NCBI GenBank assembly: GCA_015499995.1 | Contig: JADNRV010000184.1 | Location: 1-64,000 of the forward strand | Direction of reading: 5' to 3' | From: Flammula alnicola | Lineage: Eukaryota; Basidiomycota; Agaricomycetes; Agaricales; Strophariaceae | DNA length: 64,000 nt | Shown here: positions 37,227 to 48,227 of the stretch, piece after piece | Layout of the letters: each line of letters starts with the position of its first letter | How positions within the stretch are numbered: the first letter of the stretch is position 1 | Notes under the pieces: generated by a model | What the model was told of the DNA's origin: nothing | Seen by the model: the letters and a program-made list of their open reading frames with translations, nothing else | The model's database searches: none | Position numbers and translations under genes: made by a program

Positions 37227-37889
37227 ATTTGGCGCTTTATCTCATGGAGTTACTCTCGACGCGAGGAAGGATTGTTGAAGATTGGTTGTACGAATGTGCT
37301 TGGTCGGTACTTACCGTTCTGGTCATATTTCAAGATTAGCAAGCAATCAAACCGATGCGGGTTGAAAATTCACGTCACTGTCAGTGACTCAGCTGACTCT
37401 TGCAGCCCACAGATTGATTTCTTGAGTAGTGGCCACGGCTCGACCTGGTCAGTGGTATCATCATGAGGCGGACTTCGCAATGCATGTACTATCGAATCCA
37501 TTGCACAATTGCCTGCAATTCAAACTTCAAAGGTGTGGCTACGTACCCCGAGACCTCCTCGTGACCGAATTCGCCCATGTGCATGACCGACGACCCGGAA
37601 AACGTCGGCATCTTTGGAGACAGAGGACAGGCGGGGGGTATAAGGTGGATTCTGCTGCTGGAAATACCATGCTACCGGAACCAAGCCCAGGATACTGGTC
37701 AATGATAGTAATGGCGTGCAACATTTAATTTGCTTCGTTAAGTATGTCTGTTCCAAGAGCCGACTTGAAGGATACTTTTGGCCAGGCAGCACACAGTTTT
37801 TCGCAACTTAATTTGTTGCTAGGCAATAGTTGATTAGATTGTGGCTAGAATACATAAATCTGAGAAGAACTGTAAAAACCGATGCAATA

Positions 37890-38476
37890 CAGTCGAACCT
37901 CTCATAACCCATGCCCCTCGGTGGACAGCCCAAGCTTTGGGTTATGAGGGGTTATGCATTATGGGCTGTTATGGGCTTTGATAGGGAAGCTAAAAATAGA
38001 TTAGAAAAATCTTCAAAGAAATTATGGACTCATGCTAATACATTTGCTAATACATACCATCGACAGTACTGTAGGCATTTGCGAGTCATAGTCGCTGAAA
38101 AGGTTCAGTCAAACCGCGTAAATACTGTATCGTCGAGTGGGAAAATCATGATGTGGGGATGTTTTGGAGGTGAAAATGATAATTTTGCTGGTTGAGAAGG
38201 TTCGAAAAGGTGGAACGGGTCCAGTGGCTGCTGTGGCAAATGATTGTGATGGACAACCAGTAAACTAATTATTTAGCTCTAAAGTTATGACATTTTACCA
38301 AATATAGTACCCAAAACCTATGGGTTTTGCCTTCAGAGGGGTATGGGTTACGGTTTATTGCGGACCTATGGGTTATAGTATGCAATTCCCCACCCACCAA
38401 GTCGGTAGATCACTCGAGCTATGGGATATAAGGAGTTATAGGTTATGAGAAGTATGGGTTATGAGAGGTTCGACTG
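37890..38476 (+). mobile_element. Deleted Tc1/mariner-type element (587 bp)
   Basis: Perfect terminal inverted repeats: CAGTCGAACCTCTCATAACC at the left and its reverse complement at the right, extending through CCAT/ATGG. They are flanked by TA on both sides (37888-37889 and 38477-38478), the Tc1/mariner target site. Further ATGGGTTAT motifs lie inside. The interior keeps a transposase scrap with KIMMWGCFGG, similar to the W-G-C-F block of Tc1 transposases, but no complete frame. Unit A shows the site without the element, so it jumped after the duplication. Confidence 0.9.
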
Positions 38477-38605
38477 TAGTATCTTCCTCGCGACAAATGC
38501 CAGAGAATTGAAAAGACATGGATCCACGACTTCGACGTCGGGGCCGTAAAGTTACGGAATTATGCAACGAGATCTGCGTCGTACATCGAATTCTGGAATC
38601 TTTAA

Positions 38606-41600
38606 TCAAGAATGGGTATTACTTTGGCTTTGAGCCTGAGTGATTTGTTCCACGCTTGAAATAAATGTGTTCCAATCATCCAATCTATAGAGACGCAAAT
38701 CAGAAAATGGATCGCACTAACGAAGAAAGCTAGAACATACTCAAGACCTCTTGGGGCAGTTGACCACATGGTCATCGTGTCATTATCCATTGCTGGCAAA
38801 GTCCCAAATTGAGATATTCCATCGAAGTCGAAGGTGTTGTCAGCAAAGAGAGACGCCCAATCAGTTGACGTCGTTGACTGCTGGTTATTGTTATGGTTGG
38901 CCAAGCTTTCAGTAGTTTGGCCATTAAATAGCGAATCTACCACATATGCATCCGTGTTAGAGGGCAGCCCGGGCCCCGTGGGCGCTGAAGCAAGGTTCGA
39001 GAGAACAATATGATCAAAGCCGGACATTTGGATAGGCACGCGCGAATGCGGTCCAATAGCATCAGAGAAACTGAATTGGCCATATATTGGCAGTCGACCG
39101 AGTTCGTTGCCATACATTGGCAACGAAAATAATGCTTGCTGTTGCTGCGGAATTTGATGCAACGTAGGGGGCGACAAGCTGAGCGATACACGCCTCGTGC
39201 CCGCCATGCTTCGGGGTTGATCAGTTGGAGATACTGGAGGAGACACAGTTGGTGGATCGTCATCTGCCTCTCGGAAGCGCTTCTTCCGCAGTGTGGCCGT
39301 AGGTTGATTGGTGGGTATTGTTACATCTCCAGCAAATGCGAGTTCGTTTAAGATATCCCTGATGAATAAGAAACCAATCAGCCACGACGACTAGACAATT
39401 TGATCAACAAACCTGTATCGGCCTGCTGAAGCCCATCTACATAAACGAGTCAGACTTCTGGAAAGTGGTCTTATATTCAGGAAGACTTCATCATACCGCC
39501 TCTCACACGCTCTCAGGATTTCCATGCAGCGTTGAACATCTTCCATTTCCCTCTTGGGATTCGGAGCATATCCAGATCGCTTTCCACTCCAGATGTTGAG
39601 AAGCAAGATGAGAGCAGCCGTGAAAGCCGTGTTCTGCAGTTAGGTATTAGCGAGACACAAACTTAGAATATGCAAGAACGTTTACTTGCCTGAATATGAG
39701 TCAATGGTAACGCACTCAATTTACTGAAGGACTCAAGAACATGACAACATGACCGTGCCGCATTAGTGCAGATAGCCAGAGAAGGGAACGCAACTGGAAT
39801 GGGGTTCCGGGGAGATGGGATGAAAGGCCTGTGAATGAAGATCTGGAGATGGTAGTAAGCTGCGTGTAATGCGGCTGCTTGTTTGAGAAATAGCGGGTTG
39901 TCGCAGTTTGGGTTCCACCTGACTGCGGGAAATTTTAAAAAGGTGAATCAAGTCATGAAGCAGAATACAATACGATGACTCGGCACGGAATCCATCCAAT
40001 TATTCATAGCTGAATCAAGCTCTGCTATGACTTGTTGTTCTGAGAGGATTGTCCTCCCAAAAGTGTTAGATGGACGTTTGATAGGGTACTGTGTCAAAAA
40101 AATACGGATGAATGTCAAATCGACTTTGAGAGGTTCTGACACTTACAATCAAACGCATGGCATATGCCATAATATCAAGAAGCCGGAGATAGCAATTGAA
40201 AAATGCTATCGAAGACGGTTTTCCAGGAGGCTGCTGAAATCCGTGTTCCCAGTATTCATCGTCGCATTCGAGTGGGAGGTCCAGGTCAAAACTAGAACAA
40301 TATGAAAAAGAAGAAGCGCAAGATAGAAGACAACGACGCACTCTTCATCTTGTAGAGCACACGGCCTGCCAGAAGAAGCGCTAATGTGCCGATCCAAGGT
40401 CATGAGAACCCTGTAAATAAGAACAGTTCAGAACAATGAATAATGACTATGACCGGAGGCTTACCAAAACGCGCGTTTCCACAGCTCATCCTCTGTGCTC
40501 GACAGTGCGTCTGAAGCCTTTCGTCTCCGGTGCGCGCCCACCTCTTGCGACAAGCGCACTGCTAGGCCGATCTGTGCCCATATCCCTTGCGGGGTTTCAC
40601 TCGATTGCCCAAACGAAACATGCAACTAGGCTGTCATGAGGGCGAAAGTTCAGATGTCGTGATATAATGAAACCTTACTGCGTGCATTTGAAGTTCATAC
40701 AAGGTAGTTCTCTTAAAAAGAGTTTTACGCAGCACATTCACTTGACCGAACCATTTCCATCCTGCAGACCGAGGCGAGTCTGATCCGTCTGCGAGGACAC
40801 GGGGATCGTCCGAGTAGCGAGCGCCGTGGGCACACACAAGTAACAAAGTGGCACCAAACATTGGATCAGAGAAGTGGAGGCGTTCAGCCACAGATTTTTC
40901 AAACGTGGGACGGTGTAGGAGGGGCAAGAAGTGATTTATTTGCACAAAGAATGCGTCGATGAGCGACGGCATTAAGTCCTCATCTGGATAGACGTATGAT
41001 GGCGACTCTTGCACATGCTCCGGGTGCGACGTAATCCACTAAAAAAATATCAATCAGCACCTTTATTCATACGACTTTCTGCATGCTCATGTCCGTACCG
41101 GTGGGACATCCCAAAATTCGCGTCGTTTTCGAGGAAGGTATGGTTTATCGAGGTCCTTCGTCTGGCCGGTGTATTCTTGTTTCAGATCCCAAGCAGTTTG
41201 TATAAGTTGATAGCCGCTAGTGGCGCGAATCAGGCAATCATCAGTACGTACATATAAATAGCAGAAAGTATACTAAATACCTTGACTTTCCAAAAAAGCG
41301 ATGCTCCTGCGGATTGAGAGTGAGTCTTCTCAGCTGAAGAGTCAGCAGGTCCGGTTCATCATCATTGCGAGGAAGTAGTTCAGGTTCCGGGGGTGAAAGT
41401 GAAGGAGACTCCATCCTGTCCACTTCCTGATTGACGTCGAGGCCCGGCAGTAGCTATCATAAACACCGAAAGGCATCAAAATTCGAGGCCAGAAATATCG
41501 TCCTTTGCAAACCGGAACGCACCTTACTCAATAGACGATCCATCTTCTCTAGACGTGCCTCTAGACTTTCGACATAGCTTTATGAAGAGCGAGGTATTAG

Positions 41601-42034
41601 ACAAGCATCATACACTCGCGTGATGCGAACTTGAAGGTATCGCGTACCCTTTGGCTGGCCCTAAGGTCTAGGTCGGATAGAAAGAAGTTAGCTTTAAGTT
41701 ATTACAGAAGCGAGAGATGTAAGACGCACCTTGGTAACTTCTTTGTGCGTGCACTCGAACCCAAACTGAACACAGTTACTACACCGATTGTCGGGCATCT
41801 CTCCACTATCGCCTGGAAACTCGAGTTTGTTGTGAGATCCTGACGAACATACCATCTCGAATAGTGATAGACTTACAACGAACTATGAAAAATAAAGATA
41901 AAAGGCCAGTTTAATTCAACCAACAGGTAAAGAAACGTACTCTTCTTTCGCTTGCAAATGTCGCATGCGCCAGGAATGCGGCGTTTCTTTGACTGTGATC
42001 GGCTCTCTAGAAGGTCTCCATTGGTTTCAGGCAT
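38606..42034 (-). CDS. Zn2Cys6 fungal transcription factor, copy B
   Basis: Paralogue of copy A with the same exon plan. The start is ATG 42034 (MPETNGDLLESRSQSKKRRI), with an intron at 41940-41883, the 6-nt micro-exon 41882-41877 and an intron at 41876-41813, giving the identical zinc-cluster spacing. The factor domain is conserved (FFVQINHFLPLLHRPTFEKS). The C-terminus keeps DWASLFADNTFDFDGISQFG. The last exon reads out at a stop at 38608-38606. Differences from A are mostly substitutions plus small intron indels, and no inactivating change was found. Two adjacent, similar factors could compete for the same sites or heterodimerise; this is inference. Confidence 0.83.
41877..41882 (-). other. 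6-nt micro-exon inside the zinc cluster (copy B)
   Basis: TTCGTT on the minus strand, between a 58-nt and a 64-nt intron, exactly as in copy A. Confidence 0.78.
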
Positions 42035-42270
42035 ATTCGGTGCTTTATCTCTTGGAGTTACGACGCCAGGAAGGATCGCTGAAGTTATAACTAATGGTTC
42101 CGTTCTGGGTCAAGTCATATTTCAAGATTAGCAAGCAATCAAACCGATTCGGGAAAATTCAATTTCTTCGTTCTGAATGTCACGTGTATGTATGCCACTA
42201 AAGGTTTAACGTTTAACTTTTAACTTGAAGTTGCCAACTGCCCGCCAGTTCATCTTTCATCTTATTCGTC

Positions 42271-43871
42271 GTGTCCAACGACACCACTCGGTACATGCAA
42301 TCCAATGTGCTGAACAATCTTGTCGAGTCTAATGTCGGGTCCAGTCATAGTGCGGATCTCGTTGGAAAAATCGTCTACAACGACCCTGCTGTGTTCAGGC
42401 GTTTGCGCGTTGATCAAATGAACCACAATTTCGTCACGACTTGTGCAACATCATTCAAGTCTGCGAACGCGGAGGATATCAATCTCTTGAAAGCATTGAC
42501 AGAACAGGCTTCAATGAAGACGCCCGAGGCCTTGGAGCTGCAGGAGATCAATAACAAGGCCAATGACCCGAACAAGGAGGGGAGGAGCGGCAACCATGGA
42601 TGTGCAGAAGAAAAGAGAATGTATGATCCTAAGTTTCGCGTTGTGCCCAGCCTGGCGTGCAACTTGTCGATCGACAAACTAGGTTTGGACCCTACGGTCC
42701 GCGTTTTGACTGACCTGGAGACCCAGAACGTCACTGAGAGCAGACAGAAGTACCCTTCTGTGGTGGTGTCACCCGTGGGCAATGAACCCCGCGGATGGTG
42801 CACTATTGGGCCTCCGATTTGGAAGTCTGTTTCGTTTTTGGGGCGTGGCACTAACGTCTGGCGTGTTCGCGAGTATGTGGAGGGCGTTAACGAGCCGTTT
42901 CTGCGAGCGAACGAAATGATCCTGAAGACGGCGTGGCGCAGCACCAGCAAGACACCCGAATCCGATATCTGCCTGTCGACCAATCCGCCTCGAGAAGGAC
43001 TGACCAAGTTTGAATGCTGTGGCGATGTTAAATTAGCTGGATACCCTATTGCATTGCAGAATCTGCGCAGCCAGCCTGTCCGTAATTTCCCACCTGGGGG
43101 CGACATCGATCCGCCAACACCCGTTCTCCACCGTCTCGTTCTTAGTACTGTCGGGCGTCCGATGTGGGAGTATACGTCAGACCGCGATCTGCTAACCGGT
43201 TTCCGTGATGCCCTCCAAGGTGAGTGCTTGTTAATAATCAGTGGCGATGATCTCTCACCACGTTTCAGCACATAAGGCTGTGTGTGCTCAGGGCATCCTT
43301 CACCGCGACATCAGTGCGGGTAACGTCTTGCTAACGGGGGCTCAGAATGCTCCACTTCGGGGCTTCATTAGCGACTTGGAATTTGCTCACTTTGACAGCC
43401 CCACGCTCTCAAAGCCCCAAGTGAACATCACAAGCACCGTCGGCCCAGTGAACAGATATGGCGACCGAGGGAACGTGCTTTCTACAACACAGCCGACGCC
43501 TCGCACGCACATCCCGTTCGAATCGATGGTCAAACGAGGCGCGGATATGACCGTAAGTTGCCTTGACTCAAAAGCTTTTTTCTTCACATTGAAAGCATTT
43601 CATAGGGAACTGCTCAATTCATGGCTCGGGACATCTTGTTGCAGGAAGTCAATAGCACTACGGAAGATGCTGCGCATAAACTGGGCCATGTCATCGAATC
43701 GTTTGTCTGGGTATTCTCGTACTGCGTCATGCGCAATCTCTGCCATCGAGCTTCCGAAGGATCCGCGCCGAAAGAGGTCCGGGACGAGTGCAAAGAGTTT
43801 CGATACCTATTTCACCGAGCCTTCGGCCACGTGACTGCAGGCGGCATAGCTAATCAGAGGCAAAGTGGGTC
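42271..43871 (+). pseudogene. FunK1-type kinase, copy 2, 5' part, start lost and internally deleted
   Basis: Paralogue of the kinase at 2.1-4.4 kb, on the opposite strand. Three lesions are visible. First, the ATG of copy 1 is GTG here (CGTCGTGTCC against CGCCATGACC), leaving only a later in-frame ATG at 42295. Second, right after MYDP about 0.5 kb is missing (the QAADYARLF...GTEFCVGIFDRDG region), so the protein jumps to RVVPSLACNLSIDKLGLDPT. Third, the gene is cut after RQSG at 43871 by an 8.0-kb insertion. The remaining frame is open: SFLGRGTNVWRV, the catalytic loop ILHRDISAGNVLL and SDLEFAHFD are intact. The intron at about 43219-43269 matches copy 1. In this copy the T run that is frameshifted in copy 1 is intact. 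Confidence 0.82.
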
Positions 43872-43900
43872 GATGTTATGAGTAGCTTACCTCATCACCC

Positions 43901-44120
43901 GATCCCTTATATACCGTCCGTACTCGTCATGTACCATATCTTCGACCTTGTTTATCACCCACGTTGTTCCTCGTGATGGGTCTCCTCTAACATCAGGTCG
44001 AAGATAAACAAAAACCGATACCCTTCATCTTCACACCTCACGATCTCCTTTCCCTTCTCTTGTTCATTCCGACGCCCTTTCATCATCCTCAGACCTCTCA
44101 TTTCTTGAAATCCCGACGTC
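43901..44120 (+). repeat. 220-bp repeat, copy 1, with palindrome
   Basis: Starts GATCCCTTATATACCG and ends ATCCCGACGTC. It contains perfect 12-bp inverted arms, TATCTTCGACCT at 43937-43948 and AGGTCGAAGATA at 43995-44006, plus inner ATCAC/GTGAT arms. It could fold as a stem-loop or act as a recombinase site. Confidence 0.85.
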
Positions 44121-44172
44121 CTTCCCCCAACAAGACTGTTATACCTCCGCTGTATCAAAACCTTCACCTCCT

Positions 44173-44392
44173 GATCCCTTATATACCGTCCGTACTCGTC
44201 ATGTACCATATCTTCGACCTTGTTTATCACCCACGTTGTTCCTCGTGATGGGTCTCCTCTAACATCAGGTCGAAGATATACAAAAACCGATACCCTTCAT
44301 CTTCACACCTCACGATCTCCTTTCCCTTCTCTTGTTCATTCCGACGCCCTTTCATCATCCTCAGACCTCTCATTTCTCGAAATCCCGACGTC
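44173..44392 (+). repeat. 220-bp repeat, copy 2
   Basis: Offset from copy 1 by exactly 272 bp, so the left end is a tandem pair. It has a few substitutions relative to copies 1 and 3 (for example CTCGAAATC for CTTGAAATC). Confidence 0.85.
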
Positions 44393-44882
44393 CTTCCCCA
44401 ACAAGACTGTTATACCTCCTCCTGAACATTTTTCGTACCCGCCCTTACCTGCCTTAAGCCGATTCCCTTCAACCTCCCACCTGTCACTATCAACCTCCGA
44501 ATCACCCCTACCATCCTTAAAACCATCGCCTCTGCCACTTTTCCTTAATTTCTCGACTGCATATAGTGCCATATACTCCGATTCCTTTCACGCATCACAC
44601 CCTCGCACCCAACCTTATTCCGAACGCATATACTCCTGTCCCACACCTTGACGAGGCCACTCTACCTCCCTCCAGCCTTTTCGCGTCTTTGTCCCGTGCA
44701 TATAGTCACTATCCATAACCATTTACAACACGACCTCTACTCCTCTAGTCCTGGAGACGAGGGCGAGATCACATCCGACGCTGGAAACGTCGCCCAACAT
44801 GACTGCGATAACAACCAACACTACTATGAAGAAGACTCCGACGGCGGTGATGCCAACACAGAATGCTACGACGATTTTCAAG

Positions 44883-46175
44883 AACATCTTTTTTCGCATT
44901 CAAACGCGTTACCTTACCGACTATAACAGAATTCGAGAGAACTACAAGCGTCTGGTTCAACACCAAGGCTGCCATCAGTCAGGTGGCCGGGTTTGGTTTG
45001 GGGATGGTTTCGCGGCTGATGGCTCTGGCTTCGAAGCTATCGAAGATTTCAGTTTTCCCATTCGCGACCTCTCCAACGACAGTCCTCGTCCCCTGGAAGA
45101 CCAAGCCTATACCTACAATTTCGATGACATTGACAGAATTTCCACGAAGCTGGGCATTCCTTGGGAGAAATCAAAAGATGTCCCTTTCTCATCTTCGGTC
45201 GTCTACATTGGGTTACAGTGGGACCTTGCGCACAGAACTGTCGGACTTCCCTTGTCGAAACGTGAGAAGTACTTGGATAGCATCTCCGAATGGCAATCTC
45301 GTGCCACCCATTCTCTCAACGATGTCCAGCGTGTCTATGGGCGTCTTTTACATGCATCACTTGTCATCCCCTCTGGGCGCTCGCGTCTTGTTGGTCTCGA
45401 AGGCATGTTGGGCCTTTACTCGACATCTCCTCATGTCCCACGTCATGCCACCAAATCCATCGCGCCTGACCTGGCATGGTGGGAAATGCGCCTACGTCGG
45501 GAGCTCGTTGAGCGCCCCATTCCTATCATGGTCGACGCCGTCGACATTGGAGCCTTCTCTGACGCCAGCTCCGAGGTCGGCATTGCGATCGTCATTGGAA
45601 ACCGTTGGCGAGCATGGCGTCTGCTTCCAGGGTGGAAAACGCTCAATGGTGTCCGCGACATCGGATGGGCTGAGGCCATCGGATTTGAACTCCTCGTCGA
45701 CGCCGCCCTGCTTTTCTGCAAGCCGGGTGACCACATTAGACTCTACGGTGACAACAAGGGCATTGTCGAAGGATGGTGGAATGCGAGAAGCCGGAATGTC
45801 CAAGTCAATGAGGTTTTCAAATCCATACTTGACAAACTCGAGCATTTTGGCTCCGTCGGCTGCGTCCACACTGCATATGTTCCGAGCGAATCAAACCCAG
45901 CCGACGCTCCTTCCAGGGGCCTCTTCGACTCAATTGACCTCCTCCTCCCGCCCCTCCCCATACCTTCCTGTGCAGCAGGATTCCTCATCGACGCCCTCGA
46001 CCCTCTCACACCTGCTGAGCTACAACTCCAGAGAGCCGGAAAGCTCCCCTCGCCTCGCCCTGTCCTCCGCCACGGTGACCACCGAAAATCCGAGCACAGT
46101 AACGACTGGGACATTCGCCCTGAATGGGGCTCCTGCGATTATGCCGAGGCAGCGTTTTGACGCGCCAATGATTTT
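44883..46175 (+). pseudogene. Inverted duplicate of the retroelement RT-thumb/RNase H segment (1,293 bp)
   Basis: Reverse complement of 49485-48193 over its whole length. The sampled stretches are identical, both arms are 1,293 bp and both encode the same residues from NIFFRIQTRYLTDYNR to the stop after CDYAEAAF. It begins just after the WVDD catalytic motif, so the RT active site is missing, while the RNase H part (GAFSDASSEVG, LYGDNKG, SESNPADAPSRG) is whole. An in-frame ATG exists at 44799, so a fused 453-codon frame is open, but it lacks a catalytic RT. The near identity implies a very recent event, gene conversion or an assembly effect. Confidence 0.9.
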
Positions 46176-46187
46176 ACCTCATCACCC

Positions 46188-46407
46188 GATCCCTTATATA
46201 CCGTCCGTACTCGTCATGTACCATATCTTCGACCTTGTTTATCACCCACGTTGTTCCTCGTGATGGGTCTCCTCTAACATCAGGTCGAAGATAAACAAAA
46301 ACTGATACCCTTCATCTTCACACCTCACGATCTCCTTTCCCTTCTCTTGTTCATTCCGACGCCCTTTCATCATCCTCAGACCTCTCATTTCTTGAAATCC
46401 CGACGTC
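46188..46407 (+). repeat. 220-bp repeat, copy 3
   Basis: Same length and sequence as copy 1 with very few differences. It abuts the Ngaro-like element at 46408. Confidence 0.85.
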
Positions 46408-46517
46408 AGGGTTTTCTAAAACAATAATCAATTCACGGAGGTAGGGCACACAACGTACACATCGAAATGTTGAAAAAACATTCCTCAATATACAAAATTC
46501 AGGGCGTGGTGGGTGGG

Positions 46518-46686
46518 TCAAAAGGAATTTTGCTGGGCGGGGTTGAGCTGAGCGTGGGATGAACGGATAGCGATTGCGTCGTCTAAGTAAACGACTTAGA
46601 GAAGCACTCGCACTCGCACTCTTTCATCACATAGAACTCGTTCTCTGTCACACTCGTGATGTTCGTGTGACTTAGAACTTCAATCT
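46518..46686 (-). repeat. 169-bp direct repeat of the retroelement, distal copy (A2)
   Basis: Runs from TCAAAAGGAATTTTGCTGG to AGAACTTCAATCT. One difference from the other copy was noticed (GAGCGTGGG against GAGCGCGGG). It contains a small hairpin (CTAAGT...ACTTAG). Confidence 0.9.
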
Positions 46687-47018
46687 ATGTCGCTCAGATT
46701 AGCACCGTGCATTGAGGGAGGGCAGCGCCGAAAAATATCTATACATGTTTCGTCTATCAAATCCATACTGTCGTAGGTAATACAAGTCGACATAGACTGA
46801 TATCTATATCTAGTTTTGGGGAAAGACAAAATCCGCCTAAAGCGGTGTCTTTAATCTCGAGATGCTCGTAAGTGCGGTCTTGGCCCCTCTGGGTCAGAAT
46901 CTACCAGAAAAGATATGCTTCGATGAGTTTAGAAAACCCATAAAGTTAGGAGCCCAACGACGCTTTAAACGATATCGTTGAGAAAAAACCCCAAACGTCA
47001 GGAGGTGAGGCTCACCAG

Positions 47019-48227
47019 TTAGATACGTCGCGGCATTGTCCATCGTATGAACGAATCCAAAATGGGCGTGTTTTGGAGGTACGGTGACAAAATGTCAGCA
47101 TATCTCCTCAAGTAGCGCAAGAATGCGTCACTTGACCACCGGCCTTGCACTTTTACAACCTCGAAAGGTACCCCTCGGAGCAAATATTCAAGCACACTGC
47201 CAATGCGAATGCTGTGGCCTTGAACAGGTGAGTGTCCGCTAGCGGCCGCCGCAAGGTTAACGCGACGTATGAAAATGTTGCGACTTAGAGGGCGCCAGGA
47301 GCCGTCAGAATGTCGATATGCAAAAAGGTGGAAATCCATGGAGGGCTTGTTGACGATGAAGTGATTGCGGAGCGCAGCTGCAGGATCACAGACTCCGAGT
47401 TGTGGTGCCCAGTGTGCATCTTCACCAGCGGATTTACCTATCTTCGTCCATGGGATGTGGAAAGAGGCAGACGGGAGGTTGTCAGCTCCCGAAACATTGA
47501 AGATGACATTCGCGGGTGTGATGTGAATTCCGGGCTTGAAACCACGTAGCGACGGAACTGTGAATTCGCCTAGACGTGCAGAAGCCCAGAAGGTCGTAGT
47601 CAGGCAAGCAAATACAGCAGCGTCAAGAGGAACGTTAAGGTCGAAATGATCTCGCATGCGTGTCATCGATTCCAACAGCAGCGGAGGCCGTGGTGGCCGC
47701 TTCGACGCGGGAGGAGCTAGGCGCTCAGCTGCGTCAAGCGCAGCTTTAAACCTCATTTTCTCACAGGCCCAGGGCATACCATGAATTGTGTGCCAGGCTT
47801 TCACACCGTACGCATAATTTGTCAACGCAGTGCCAGCGAAGGACCCTGCACAGCTGGCAATAAACTCTAGGATCAACGACTCACTGACAGGGCCTCGTAA
47901 ATGTTCAGCCAGTGGTGGGTTTTTGTTGTCGCAGAAGACATGGAACACCAGAAGGCCTGTTCCGTAGCAACGCTTAGTGCCAGGAGCCCAAGCGTGGCTC
48001 ATTAGATCCAGTAAACGAGCCGCGGCATCAGGAGAAGACAACGTATAACCTAAACCAGCAGGCGCGGAGGGCGGCGAGGGAATCCAAAGACGCAGCCTGT
48101 CTTCACAAGGGCAGTGCGGTCTGTGGATAGATCGTGCAGGGATTAAACCGGGCTGGTAAGGTCTAGCGACCGTCTCAGGATGGGTTGCAGGCAAAATCAT
48201 TGGCGCGTCAAAACGCTGCCTCGGCAT
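47019..48227 (-). CDS. Retroelement tyrosine recombinase (402 aa)
   Basis: The start is ATG 48227, overlapping the last codons of the RT-RNase H frame in another phase; the stop is at 47021-47019. The N-terminal half is the core-binding type domain (WAPGTKRCYGTGLLVFHVF). The catalytic residues are recognisable: the first Arg in FWASARLGEFTVP, the H-x-x-R box in GHSIRIGSVLEYLLRG, the late His/Trp position in VQGRWSSDAFLRY and the nucleophile Tyr in LRRYADIL. The enzyme integrates a circular DNA copy of the element without target-site duplication. The frame is intact. Overlap with the upstream frame suggests reinitiation or frameshifting. Confidence 0.88.
   Translation of the reverse strand: MPRQRFDAPMILPATHPETVARPYQPGLIPARSIHRPHCPCEDRLRLWIPSPPSAPAGLGYTLSSPDAAARLLDLMSHAWAPGTKRCYGTGLLVFHVFCDNKNPPLAEHLRGPVSESLILEFIASCAGSFAGTALTNYAYGVKAWHTIHGMPWACEKMRFKAALDAAERLAPPASKRPPRPPLLLESMTRMRDHFDLNVPLDAAVFACLTTTFWASARLGEFTVPSLRGFKPGIHITPANVIFNVSGADNLPSASFHIPWTKIGKSAGEDAHWAPQLGVCDPAAALRNHFIVNKPSMDFHLFAYRHSDGSWRPLSRNIFIRRVNLAAAASGHSPVQGHSIRIGSVLEYLLRGVPFEVVKVQGRWSSDAFLRYLRRYADILSPYLQNTPILDSFIRWTMPRRI

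Larger units (their letters stand above)
33329..37365. repeat. Tandem duplication, unit A (about 4.0 kb)
   Basis: Starts at ATTGATTTCTTGAG and ends near CAAACCGATGCGGG, with the same landmarks in unit B (37413-42157). It holds transcription-factor copy A and its 3' flank. Relative to B it lacks about 120 bp near 33400-33420 and the Tc1-like insertion near 33700. Small substitutions and indels throughout show the duplication is not brand new. Confidence 0.85.
37413..42157. repeat. Tandem duplication, unit B (about 4.7 kb with insertion)
   Basis: Second copy of the 4-kb unit in the same orientation, starting 4,084 bp after unit A and separated from the end of A by about 50 bp. It carries transcription-factor copy B and the 587-bp Tc1-like element at 37890-38476 that unit A lacks. 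Confidence 0.85.
43889..46407 (+). mobile_element. 2.5-kb repeat-bounded unit carrying a captured RT-RNase H segment
   Basis: Bounded by 220-bp direct repeats (43901-44120 and 46188-46407), with a third copy at 44173-44392. Copies 1 and 3 share the leading ACCTCATCACCC. Copies 1 and 2 share the trailing CTTCCCCAACAAGACTG, which copy 3 lacks because the Ngaro-like element begins there. Between copy 2 and the captured segment lies about 490 bp of pyrimidine-rich sequence with a short acidic frame (HYYEEDSDGGDANTE). It is probably non-autonomous or chimeric. The family is not recognised. Confidence 0.6.

Noticed and set aside
38461..38476. GGTTCGACTG as a possible tRNA T-arm
   Set aside because: It is the terminal inverted repeat of the Tc1-like element; no cloverleaf surrounds it.
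44863..46263. A 466-codon plus-strand frame over the inverted RT-RNase H copy
   Set aside because: It is the same wrong frame as above, seen in the duplicated arm.
43895..46407. The 220-bp repeats as LTRs of a classical LTR retrotransposon
   Set aside because: No TG..CA ends, no primer-binding site seen, no integrase, and a third tandem copy at the left end.
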